From the NCBI RefSeq assembly GCF_000143415.4, contig NW_003314285.1, positions 905,451 to 969,450 on the forward strand: 64,000 bases of DNA. The letters run 5' to 3'. This DNA is from Selaginella moellendorffii (lineage: Eukaryota; Streptophyta; Lycopodiopsida; Selaginellales; Selaginellaceae). Positions 22,086-32,570 of this stretch are shown here, one piece after another. A model generated the notes under the pieces. That model had not been told where the DNA came from. It worked only from the letters and a program-made list of their open reading frames with translations, and did not search any database. Position 1 is the first letter of the stretch; each line of letters begins with the position of its first letter. Made by a program: the position numbers and the translations under genes.

Positions 22086-24156
22086 TATTTTTCATTTGAT
22101 TCATGAATTGTGAGTAGATATTTACAAATCTTAAAGAGCTCTTGACAACTCCTCCAACTTTGATGTATCTTGACTACACTTGACTTTTTATTTTGCATAT
22201 GGATGCTTTTAATATTGATCTTGGAGGTGTGTTAATACAAGACAGCTGAGTGTGTTTAGTCAATTATATATTAGCCATACATTACAACTAGCAGAAATGA
22301 ACTACTCCACGATAAAGAAGGAGTGTTTAACAACAGTTTAGAGTTTTGAAAAACTTTATGCATATCTATATGGTTCTTGGACATTCCTAGAAGGTGATTA
22401 TGTTGTGGTTACTTTGTTATTAAAGTGAAAGAACTTAGTTGATTGTACTACTTGGTGGGCTTTAAAACTTCAAATATATAATTTTAGTGTTTTTCATCAC
22501 CCAAGGAGTTTTATGGTTAATATTGACGCCCTTTCTCGAGCTCCTCTTCCTTATTTGCTTTCTTTTCATATTTCTAACGATTCTATCATCTATGGAATTT
22601 TTACATAAGGATTTTGTGTTGTCAGCAGTTGCTATATTTAATGTTTAGTGTTCATAAAGTGCAAAGTAAGATTTACCTTCTCTTGATAAGGTTCGTAAAG
22701 CTTAAAATGTTGAGCCATGGATCTGAAAGTTTCATAATGGGTTTAAGAATCCTGCATCACTTGTTAAAGATTTGCCATTTCAGAATTTACATTCTCAATA
22801 TTGTTTTGAGAATGATCTTCTTTAATTTGGGGATGGATCTTAATGATCATTTAAAGTTGGTGGTGCCCTCAATCTTTATTCGACACTTTATCCATGCCTA
22901 CCATAATTCTTCTATTCTAGGTGGATATCGTTGTGTGATTGAGAAGCTACATAGGTTTTTCTATTGGCTGATGATACGACATGATGTTATCCGGTATATA
23001 TATAATTACATTTGGTGCTAACCTTGTAATACTCTCTCTCTTATTATGGAAGAACAGTTGGAGTCAATGGTAATTTCCTATCTGTGTAAGTTGGTGATGT
23101 TTGGCCTTTTCCATGGTCAAGTGCTGGTAACAAATATGTCATTATTGTTTCTAACTACTTAATTTATTAGGTGGAAGTTGATGGTCTTGTTAATGTCTTT
23201 ACAACTACTATTAGATACTTCTTCTTCAATTGAGTGGTGTTTCAACATTCCTATCTAGAGCAAATTCTTTCAGATAATGGTCTCGTATTTATGGCCAAGG
23301 CATTTCATTTTTTAACGTTTTGATTAGATACTCCACACTTTCATGAGTGCTTATCATTCATACTTAAATGGTTTGGTGGAATGGCTCATTCGAATCTTCA
23401 AAGGGATAATCATGAAGTATATGAACTTTCAATATTCGGATTGGGATGCATATTTGCCATTTCTTTAGTATGCATATGTCATAGAGGTGTGGTGCTTCAC
23501 CATATAAACTCTTATATGATTATGATCTAATACTACTAATGGAATTAAATTTACTTTCACAATTGCCACAAACTGCTAATGTTAAGTCTTAGGATTAGCA
23601 TTTAACAAGCATTCTTCCATTTGTCCAAGTAAAATTTATCAAATACTTGGGCCATATACAAGTAAGATAACAACAACATTACAACTCCCATCATTATCCA
23701 CTTATAAGATACAAAGTGGATAATTTGGTGTTAGTCCATTTTTCCAATTTATTATATATGGTTTATTTAAGGGGATATTTGTTTAGTGGAAAGGACCATA
23801 TTGGGTGTTATAGCAAGTTGGATTATAAATTTATAAGGTTTAACATGATATTCAACAAACCAACCCTCCAGAAATTATGCATATGTAACAACTAAAATAC
23901 TTCATATAAAAAAATCAAGAATAACTAGCACTATCTACAAATCTACTAATGCCTCCTTTTGATGTTTCTTTAGATCCTACCCCATCCACTAGAGAATCCT
24001 GACTATCTTTTATAATTTCGAGATGAGGGACTAATGCCATATATTAATATTAGTGGGATTTTAATAGCCATTGGATTGATATTAATTTGGACCAGGGTTT
24101 TAGGCTAATTGATATGTATATTTCTGTATTATATTTGCATATTCCATGCACTCATA
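22086..24156 (+). mobile_element. Decayed Ty3/gypsy relic (pol 3' half plus 3' LTR)
   Basis: Broken reading frames follow the pol protein of the intact element at 35-40 kb in order: the segment before RNase H (NLKELLTTPP), RNase H (AEMNYSTIKKECLTTV), the HHCC integrase domain (FIRHFIHAYHNSSILGG), the integrase core and the GPY region. Many stops and frameshifts are present. It ends in a 135-bp LTR relic (24022-24156) aligned end to end with the 174-bp LTR, starting TGAGGG and ending CACTCATA. gag, protease and most of RT are missing or unrecognisable. Differences from the young copy are largely C-to-T and G-to-A, many at former CG sites. Confidence 0.85.
24022..24156 (+). repeat. Degenerate LTR of the gypsy relic
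   Basis: Aligns with the young LTRs (35070-35243 and 39906-40079, reverse strand). Conserved blocks include TAATATTAG, TTAATTGATATG, TTTCTGTATT and ATATTCCATGCACTCA. Confidence 0.85.
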
Positions 24157-24666
24157 ATTGTTTAAAATTTCTTATTTTAAAATAACCAATATCAATATCA
24201 TCAATCATCAACTATTAAGTTAACTAGGAACTTAAACTCATCAACCAATGCAACCAACTCATGAAGTGGTCAATCAACTTGGTGAATTGATCAATGAACT
24301 CATGAGTTGACTAATAAACTAATAAATTGATCAATCAACTTATCAAATGATAAATTCATAATTCAATTAAATGAAGTGAAATGGTACTTTATCAAACTCA
24401 AACTTATAAACTTATTGGGTTTGAAAATTGGCACATTGCCTTTAGACAATTTGGTGCCTTGTTTACATGTCAAACTACAGCAAGTAGTTCTTCAGATTCT
24501 TGCAGAAAATTTTGAATAGTTCTCTGGCTTCTAGTGGCTTTTTTGAATTGCAGTCTCATTTGGTATGCCTGACTTTTAATTTCATTCAAGGACTTCTGTA
24601 TACTTTTGAGTATAAATCGAAGGAAACTCTCTCTCACTGTATTCATATACTCTGCAGAAAACCATT
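24157..24666. other. AT-rich spacer with TCAACT-type short repeats
   Basis: About 24200-24360 holds an imperfect array of short units like CAACTCATGAAGTGGTCAAT and CAATGAACTCATGAGTTGAC, repeated five to six times. No gene. The promoter of the peptide gene at 24667 probably lies in the last 150 bp. Confidence 0.5.
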
Positions 24667-24985
24667 ATGGCAATCAAATCATCCAAGGCTGTTGTAATTT
24701 CCATGGTGGTGCTGGTGCTGGTTCTATTGGGTAAGTGTATGATTCAGTGTGGAAGGATTGCCCTATGAATATATACAGGAGGTGCGATGCAAGCTGAAGC
24801 CGCAGGACAGAGAGCGCTCCTCCAGATAGGTGAGCGACCAATTTCCTGAAACTTTCGTTAATGATTTTTCTTTTGTAGTTTGCCCTGCTGTGTGCCAATA
24901 CACTAGAGTTGTTTGCAGAGGCGTTCTGTTTAATGATACATGCTACAACGCTTGCACTCTGCCGCGGGGATGCCGACCAGTTTGA
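24667..24985 (+). CDS. Small secreted Kazal-like cysteine-rich peptide
   Basis: Three exons: 24667-24730, 24779-24829, 24879-24985 (222 nt, 73 aa). Residues 1-30 or so are a signal peptide (MAIKSSKAVVISMVVLVLVL, then AMQAEA). A short propeptide (AGQRALLQI) follows, then a mature part of about 35 residues with six cysteines spaced C-x3-C-x6-C-x8-C-x3-C-x5-C (CPAVCQYTRVVCRG through GCRPV). The core resembles a shortened Kazal fold, in which VCG-x-G-x-TY-x-N-x-C corresponds to VCRGVLFNDTCYNAC. An AATAAAG polyadenylation signal lies at 25007-25013. Predicted role: apoplastic protease inhibitor or antimicrobial peptide. Three damaged copies follow within 1.6 kb. The longer antisense frame here (24674-25120) is treated as a shadow because it ignores the splice sites. 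Confidence 0.8.
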
Positions 24986-25308
24986 CATCCAGATTGAAAG
25001 TACTGAATAAAGCCGTTTATAATTGAGTATACCTGATGGTAACTCAGTATTGAAGTACTTGAGCTTTGTTGAAGTCTTGTCGATATCATACGAATATGAA
25101 GCTTTTGCTGTATTTCTCACTTTGAAAAGGTAGCAGAAGAAAAATTTCTGAGTTCGGACTTTCTTTGCATGTGTACCTTGAGATTGTGATTCTAATGAGA
25201 TAATCTTTGTGACAAGTCTCGGGAGGCTTGACTTTTCTGGTTGTAGCGTTTACAAAATCAGAGCGTTTGTGTTACATTCTGTGCTTGGAGCGAAATGCTT
25301 GGTTGGAA

Positions 25309-25640
25309 ATGGCAATGAAATCAAATATCATGGCAATTGCTGTGGTGCTGGTCGTTCTCTTGGGTATAATCTCGGGTTGAGTGAAGAATTCTTGTCATTC
25401 TTGTTAATGTAACAGGGGTTGCGATGCAAGCTGAAGCTGCGGGACAGCGGACGCTCCTCCAGCGACGTGAGAGATCAATCTTACATCAGACAATTCGATT
25501 TAACTTTCTTCTAGTTTGCCCGGCAGTGTGCCAGTACACTAAAGTGGTTTGCAGAGGCGTTGCCAGTTAAAGCATGCATCTGAATAGGACTGCATGCTTT
25601 TAACTCTTGCAATCTCCCGCGAGGATGCCGACCAGTGTGA
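25309..25640 (+). pseudogene. Peptide gene copy 2, truncated by hairpin insertion
   Basis: Same three-exon plan: signal exon from 25309 (ATGGCAATGAAATC), second exon coding AMQAEAAGQRTLLQ, third exon coding CPAVCQYTKVVCRGV. The third exon then meets a stop at about 25568. The stop lies in an insert that replaces the next 20 or so bases. Beyond the insert the CPRGCRP-coding bases resume (to 25640). The last three cysteines are therefore lost, so it is probably non-functional. Confidence 0.75.
25566..25604. repeat. Short inverted repeat inside peptide copy 2
   Basis: Left arm GTTAAAGCATGCA (25566-25578) and right arm TGCATGCTTTTAAC (25591-25604) form a near-perfect 13-14 bp stem with a 12-base loop, exactly where copy 2 departs from copy 1. 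It looks like a foldback or template-switch event. Confidence 0.75.
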
Positions 25641-25849
25641 CTTCTTATTATTATTGTTAAGGAGTCACAGCTAGCTTACAAACGAGGAAGGATAAGTTGA
25701 AGCACGAATCCGGAAATGCTGGCCTCGATCTCCACTCTGGTTCCCGAGCAAGTGAGAGACTATCTACACCGTAACTCTAGCAGTCAAGTGCCACACGCAC
25801 CACAATTTGGCAAAGCTCAAACCTTTTTGCGAAATTGCTCAAAAACGCT

Positions 25850-26045
25850 TGTTCCAGGTAAGAGCTTTCGAGAAATTTTCCAAGAACCGGCCAATTTGCT
25901 GAAAATTGAACCTTCTGTTTCGATTAGAACTCGTGATTTTATTTTGTAGTTCGCGCTGCGGTGTGCCATTCTCTAGAGTCGTTTCCAGAGGCGTTCTGTT
26001 TGATACAACGCTTGCAATCTCCCACGAGAATGCCGACCAGTTTGA
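25850..26045 (+). pseudogene. Peptide gene copy 3, remnant
   Basis: Keeps the second intron with its splice sites and a decayed third exon (25950-26045) ending in the same CGACCAGTTTGA as copy 1, with the same AATAAAG about 20 bp after. Frameshifts and lost cysteines disable it. The first exon is not recognisable. Confidence 0.7.
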
Positions 26046-26179
26046 CATCCAGAACAAAATTGCTGAATAAAGAAGTGAGTTTGTGAAACCTCCTAAAGAA
26101 CCCAAAGATCAAAAGACAAGGTGGATGCTGCTTGATATGTTTTTCTTTTATTACACCTGTATTTCACAAGTAGAAGAAC

Positions 26180-26310
26180 TCGTGGTGCTGGTGGTTCTCT
26201 TGGGTATAATCTTGGCTTGATCGTGAAGATTCCTTGTCGTTCTTGTTAATGTATCAGGCGTTGGGATGCAAGCTGAAGCTCCTGGACAGCGGGCGCTCTA
26301 TCTTAGTCAT
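26180..26310 (+). pseudogene. Peptide gene copy 4, remnant
   Basis: Pieces of the signal-peptide exon (GTGGTGCTGGTGGTTCTCTT), an intron, and the second exon (GATGCAAGCTGAAGCTCCTG, then GACAGCGGGCGCTC) are present. The cysteine exon is absent; RNA-ligase-like sequence begins about 110 bp further on. Confidence 0.7.
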
Positions 26311-26418
26311 CGCTGCATTACCTGAGCGAAGCAAGGATCATCAAGTCTCCACGGAGAAGCACCTGTTTGATACCAGGGGAAAGAGCGTCACACCGGACAA
26401 CTGAGCACCGCACTGGAG

Positions 26419-26800
26419 ATGACTACGACTTTGAGGCCCGCCGAGAGCTTGCACCTGGAAGATAGCTTGGGTTACGGCAAAATCCTCGCACAGAACCGCT
26501 CTCAATTCATATCCTCGAGGGAGCAAAAACAGTATGAAGTTTTGGACCGGTGGATTGCCAAGCACAACGAAAGGCTGTTTTGCTTGCTGGGATACTCTAT
26601 GGCGAGTGGATGCTGGCCAATCACTCGATCCACTACACTAGGATACCGGACTACTTCATCGCATTCGACATCCTGGACGTTGAAATGGAGAGATTTTACA
26701 GCCAAGAGAGGTTTAATGCTGTGATCAAGCAAGCGAACGAGCTCGAGATAGAGAAGTCAATAGAAAAAGTTCTTCATGGCGGATGGGATGCTGCTCAAGA
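26419..26800 (+). pseudogene. RNA-ligase-like gene remnant, frameshifted
   Basis: Two overlapping frames together read like part of an RNA_ligase-family nucleotidyltransferase. The first (to about 26580) has GYGKILAQNRSQFISS. The second (about 26580-26800) has ILYGEWMLANHSIHYT and RIPDYFIAFDILD, which fit ligase motifs III and IIIa (GEW; FxxFD). The motif I KxDG lysine is not found upstream, a one-base shift separates the frames, and no end is seen. It is a fragment, possibly captured in the repeat block. Low similarity to other nucleic-acid enzymes cannot be excluded. Confidence 0.55.
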
Positions 26801-27069
26801 GCAAGGCCAAGTGTGTCTTGTAACTCAGCATACAGGGTGTTGGAGTAGCAGGAATCAAGGAGAGGGTAGTAGAGAGCAACAGCAGGAATCTACTATGAGC
26901 GCATATAAGAGTGCCTGTACATGCATTTGAAAGTGTTACTCTTTCCATCATGGGATCGGGTTTTCTGTCTTGGAGCTGATGGCACTTAGTATTTTTCAGC
27001 ATGAAACGGCAGAATAGTAGTGATCCATCTTGTCGTTTATAGTGTAAGCATAGCAGTTTTTAGACAGAT

Positions 27070-29010
27070 ATGGGGAAAGGGAAGGAAGAAGCACTGAGCT
27101 CCAAGGTTCTCGATTATGGAGGCCAAGTTCCCAAAGAAGAAGATTCTGGGAGTGGTTACGGGATGCGAGCGAATGCCAGCAATTCTTCCCCCAGAAGAAG
27201 TCGCAAGGATGACTGTGGGGCAATATCAAGCTTACCAGAAGTGGCAGAGTATTTTGAGCAAGGTGATGTCACGGCTAGAGCTATGTTGATTGAGTGCGTT
27301 CGATCGGAGGACATAGGGAGTTTGGTGTGCACTTCAACATTTTTATTGTGAGCAGTCATGGGCTAGGGAGATGAGCATCTTCCAGAAAATGGTGAATTGT
27401 TGGCAGGGTCCTCATGAGAAGGCACAAAACTACATCGACTGGATGACAGTGTTCGGTGTCAAGCTGCAGAATATGAAGTCATCATTTTCTGCTGCAGTAG
27501 GAGCTCTCATGATTATTGGTCATAATGAGAAGTATGAAAGCCAAGATTGAGCTTCAAATGAATCATCTTTGACCAGGCTTGGATCAAGTCATTGCTAATA
27601 TTCATCACTATGCCAGCCTCAATGACATCTTCTCAGAAAAAGATGTTGGTGAATCCAAGGACAAAGACATGCTGGGAGGACGTTCAACAAAAGGTGGAAA
27701 ACAGGAAATAAACAAAATTTTTGTAAGCGCAAAGGACCAATAGCAAATCTGGCAACAATTGAAGAAAATGATAATCTTGATGGTACTTTGTTTTCTTAGA
27801 ACTTATCTTTTGTCTCTGTAGATTATGCTGAGTCAGGCAAATGTCAAAGCAAGAGCTGGCTTCTGGATAGTGGAGCCACCCACCACATGATGTTTGATCG
27901 ATCACTCTTCCAAAAGATAAGTTATAAGAAATTCTTTTACTCTGTGTGTACAGTTAGTAGAGAAGCTTTGTGAATAATAGCGTTTGGATCAACTTATTTA
28001 CTTGAAATCTCTAATGTTTCATTTGTTCCAAAGTTAGCCAAGCATATGCTTTCAATTTCTCAACTTACAGAGCAAGGAGTCTACACATTTTTCTGTTGCA
28101 TGGCTATAGACTTTATTTTCCATCGAACACAAATTGCTCAAGTGATGGCTAAGAATGAACTTTACTTCTGTTTCTCTTGATCATACTCTTAGTGTAAACA
28201 TTACTATCTCGCAGTTATGACACTTTTGTTTGGGATATACAGATATTAAATAGGTCAAGGAGACACCTCAAATGGATTGCAGAGTACTTGATCTAATGCA
28301 CATAAACCATGATGTGTGTGAGTGTCTATGTGCAAAAATGAAGAAACCATTAAAGAAAGTTACAACTAGATTGAAATCAGTTTCAGATCTTGTTCATGTC
28401 CTGGTAGAATTGTTCAAACAGGGCTTGATACTTTTGCATAGATTGCATGTTTTCTAGGTTAAGGATGTGAACATAATAGTACACATTTCCTTCTAACAAA
28501 AGCTGTATCAAATAAAACATTGCATAGAGCTTATATATGTTTGGTTGTGTAGGTTTCATATATATATCAAATGAAGAATAGTGATATAAATGGGAAGAAA
28601 TACCAGCATCCTCTATTTCATCACAAACTCTAGAAACTCCACTCATTCCACACATGTTGTTAAGATGGTTTCCATTTATTTGGTTCTAATCACTTGGATT
28701 TTGATGGATATTAAGAACACTTTTCTCAATAGGGAACTAAAGCAACCGGATTATATGTATCAGTGGAAAGGAACACTTTGTTTGTAAACTAACTATCTAT
28801 CTATAGACAAAAGCAATCTGCAAGGATATGGTAGATTGCTTATGCTTGGTTTCATATGTGTAGAGGCTTATTGAAACCTATACTTTTATGTTCAAGACTC
28901 TTTGCTCATACTCATCTGTATGTATGTGGACAAGTTATTAGAATCTATAGTAGTTAAAGGAAAAATTTCTTATACATTTTAAGGTGATGGATCTAGGTAA
29001 ACTCTTTTTT
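27070..29010 (+). mobile_element. Decayed Ty1/copia relic (gag to RT)
   Basis: Order and motifs are copia-like. A gag-like piece runs from 27070 (EYFEQGDVTARAMLIE, then YIDWMTVFGVKLQNM). The protease has WLLDSGATHHMMFDRSLF (about 27850-27905) followed by LAKHMLSISQLTEQGVY. RT pieces are ILMDIKNTFLNRELKQPDYM (about 28700) and LLILICMYVDKLL, where the catalytic YVDD has become YVDK (about 28930). Stops and shifts are frequent and no LTRs were found. Inactive. Confidence 0.75.
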
Positions 29011-31300
29011 TATTTATACTTACAAATTGTAAGCAACTAATTTTTCCATTCTACCTTAATCATTTAACCACACTTCCGACTATTTAGAGGAGTTTCATTC
29101 ACAACCTCCATAAGTCCTATTTAGGACTTAGGGCTTGTTACCCCAAGTATAGCATTCATGCCACTCAACCTTTGCACTTGGTCCAAGTGCTCCACATGTT
29201 CAATCCCATGAGTGACACCCAAAAGTACCACTGACATATTAACCCGTTATGTTAAGGTTATACCTATTCACCTTTGTCACACTAGTGATTCAACATCATC
29301 TATATCATAATCTTGTCTCTCAAAGATTGGGCTATCCATCCATGAATGGTCATCCCAGAACCATTCCTTAGCATCTTTAGGATGCTTGCAGACATGGGGA
29401 ATAGTTTTCCCCAATATCCCTTTTCAGTCCCTACCAAGTCTCTTTCTGGGTTGTGTTCATCAACACTGCCATTGGATCAAGGCCCACAGGCCCGACCACT
29501 AAGTCCTATTGTCCTTTGGAACTTCTTCACCATGTGACCATATCCTTGGTCACCACACCTGAAGATTATTCCTTTTCCTTTCCACAATCTGGGACTTTAG
29601 GACAACATTTTAGAACACTATAGCCCTAAGCTTTATGGGTACTCTCCTCACCTTTCACCTTTGGGTGCTCTAGCCATGGGTTTAGAGTGAGGTTTCATTG
29701 AGCCATGCCAGGCATCTAAGTAGGTAGTGCCACCCACACTTGGATTGAAAGCATCGACCATTCAATTTCCCAGGAGAACTAAAGTTGGCTTTTGAAGACT
29801 TCACCAAGCTACCCCACTTGTCGGTCTGTATTCAATCTAACTTTGGACTTTCCAATAATTATCTTATCACCCAACACTTGGGTACAGCCTTCTTAGGCCA
29901 AACTAGCCTTTCCTAGCTTTCTTGGCCAAATTGGCTCCACTGGGGTCCAACCCCCACACTCTCCCTACTACACTTTTGGAACCCTTTGCAACCACTCTTT
30001 GGCGGACGATCGCTTTGGGCTTTCACCCAATAGTCTGTATTAGTATTCAGACTCGGACTCCAACTTCGACTTAGACTCGGACTCAGTCTTGGTCTTGGTC
30101 TCGGATTCGAACTCGGACTCGGTCTCGATCTTGGTCTCAGTTTCGGTTTCGGTCTCGGTCTCGATTCCATCTCAAACTCCATCTCAAACTCATTATAAGG
30201 ATTCATCAATAGAAATATATCACTAAGAATATAGAAATCTTTTCTTTTTCTTTATCCTCAATTTGGATGGCCTCCTTAATTTCTAGAAATATAAAAACAA
30301 AAAGAAGCTTAGAAAGAGAGATTTAAACTTTCATTTTAAAAACATATTTATTTCCTCTATAGTGTGAATAAATTTTGATTTTAAAACCTTATTCTTATAA
30401 TACAAAGATTTTAGATAACTATATTTTTTCATAATGTCACTCTATAGTGTGCTCTATGCTGTTAGGTTGCCCTTCTTTTATGAAGTTCAAGCCATGGTTC
30501 TCTACACCAATAGTGATCTTTTATATGAGTAAGCAAGAAATCGCTATTGTGTTATAATTTTTTATTTTATAAAAAATAGTTATAAAAAATAGAAAAGGCT
30601 TGTCATTTATATATTTAAATATATACATATAAAACTATTTATGAAACATTAAAATTGGACATCTATGGTGTATATCTGACTTTTAAATAATAAAATATAA
30701 AAAATTGATTTGTTTTAATATTTTCTTCATTTATAAAAAATTAAGTTTAAATAAATGTTTTGTATTAGTTTATATATCAATATTTAATGGGGCCTTAGAA
30801 ATGTAAACCTATGAATTTATAAATTTTAAGTTTAATAAAATTTAACCAATATTTTAAATGGATTAAATTATGCAATATATAAATATTAGTTGGAAATTGT
30901 AAGATTTACTAAAATAATTAATTTCCATATACAATAACTTCATTTAGGAAGGCAATTTTTACTAATATTATTATAGTTTGTTTAAAATTTAAAATAAAAA
31001 ATTTTTATTTAATAAATTTAAATTTGTTCATAAAATTTTACCTAATTTTTTAGTACATCAGTTTTTAATTTAATTATGAAATATACTAAGTAGCAATAAA
31101 CTTTATGTTATTGAAACTACTTTCTTAACTTAAATGTAAAAAAGTAAAATAAAATAATCTTCTAAAACTTTTATTATCTAATTTGGTTTGTGTTGTTAAA
31201 AAATTATTTAAACTTGTTTTCATATTATTTTTTTAATATGAAAACCTTATTTTCTTACCTTTACCTTTTTTTTTTCTTAGCGAGTCAAGTTCGACTCCCT
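29011..31300. other. Repeat-derived region without genes
   Basis: 29.1-30.0 kb is C-rich on the plus strand and could be part of an unknown element. 30.2-31.26 kb is extremely AT-rich. No coding domain was seen. The A+T content falls abruptly at about 31.27 kb, about 180 bp before Lhcb4. Confidence 0.45.
30040..30192. repeat. Imperfect hexamer array (TCGGTC/TCGGAC)
   Basis: About 25 tandem 6-bp units such as CTCGGA, TTGGTC and TCGGTC, ending with two copies of CATCTCAAACTC. The minus strand reads as Arg-Pro / Ser-Pro dipeptides. Probably a microsatellite rather than a gene. Confidence 0.8.
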
Positions 31301-31451
31301 CTCGCGGTCGACCACAAGATAAGCTGGAATTTGTAAGCCGTCGGATCGCTATCCCGCTCTGGTCTTGACGGTCAGGATCTCTCGAGCCAGGATACTCCAA
31401 TCAAATCCCCTGTTTGTAGAGAAAGAGCGCACGCCCAGGAGGAGCATAGCT

Positions 31452-32423
31452 ATGGCGTCGGCTCTTGCTGCCTCGTCCTTCACGGGCTGTGGCGTCCGCG
31501 ATCTCGTGGGCTATGCCGCTGCCTCGTCGACATCACAGGTCGCGTCACGGAGCAGCGGCATTGTAGCGCGATTTGGACTCGGGAAGAAGAAGGGTACCAA
31601 GAAGGTGACCAAGAAATCCTCCTCGTCGGGCGATGCAAATCGCCCGCTGTGGTTTCCGGGGGCGAAATGCCCAGACTACCTCGACGGATCGCTGGTGGGC
31701 GACTATGGATTCGATCCACTTGGACTTGGTAAGCCCCCAACCTATCTCCAATTCGATGTGGATTCGCTGGATTCGAGCCTCGCCAAGAACATGCCTGGCG
31801 AGCTCCTGGGCGAGCGTGTCGAGGATCTGTCGACAATCCGGGCCACTCCCCTCCAGCCTTACACGGAGATCTTTGGACTCCAGAGGTTCCGCGAGTGCGA
31901 GCTCATCCATGGCCGCTGGGCAATGCTTGCGACCCTTGGCGCGATCGCGGTGGAGACTTTCACTGGCGTTACTTGGCAAGATGCTGGCAAGGTAAGCTCC
32001 GAGTCTCTATCCTCTTTCGCCATTGGATGATCATCTAATTGCTCCTGGACGGATGAAATGCAGGTGGAATTGGACCAAGGGCCCAGCTACTTTGGATTCT
32101 CTCTGCCATTCACCATCACCGCGCTGGTGTGGATCGAAGTCCTGGTGATTGGATTCATTGAATTCCAAAGAAACACGGAGCTCGATCCAGAGAAGCGGCT
32201 GTATCCTGGCGGGAGCTACTTTGATCCGCTTGGGCTGGCGGCGGATCCCGAGAGGAAGGAGGTGCTAAAGCTGGCGGAGATCAAGCACGCGAGGCTGGCG
32301 ATGGTGGCGGCGTTTGGATTCGCTGTGCAAGCGGCAGCCACGGGCAAGGGGCCACTCGACAATTGGGTCACTCACTTGAGCGATCCCCTTCACACCACCA
32401 TCATCGACACCTTCTCCAAGTAG
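31452..32423 (+). CDS. LHCB4: Chlorophyll a/b-binding protein CP29 of photosystem II
   Basis: A minor antenna protein linking LHCII trimers to the PSII core in the thylakoid. Two exons: 31452-31991 and 32064-32423 (900 nt, 299 aa). The N-terminal transit peptide ([14 protein letters not shown]) is followed by a basic stroma-facing segment ([15 protein letters not shown]). The CP29 signature is [20 protein letters not shown] with [20 protein letters not shown]. Helix B/A chlorophyll-ligand motifs are [14 protein letters not shown] and [17 protein letters not shown]; the protein ends IIDTFSK. Length and the CP29-only insert are normal. ATG 31452 is chosen over an in-frame ATG at 31365 because it starts the transit peptide. 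A GATAAG light-box-like hexamer sits at 31318-31323 and CAATAAAG at about 32431. The active promoter seems squeezed into about 180 bp beside the AT-rich repeat block. Confidence 0.96.
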
Positions 32424-32570
32424 AAATCTTTCAATAAAGAGTGAGAAAGAAGACTGGTATAGCTCGCTCTTCCTTTGGCTAATCGAATCGACCAAGACCA
32501 ATCAATCGAAAGGAAGATAAAAGAACGTTTGTGAAAATGTTAACAATTATTAAACTTAATGCTTATATCA

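Noticed and set aside
24674-25120. 148-codon minus-strand frame over the peptide gene
   Set aside because: The plus strand has three matched exons with splice sites, a signal peptide, six cysteines and a poly(A) signal; the antisense frame matches nothing.
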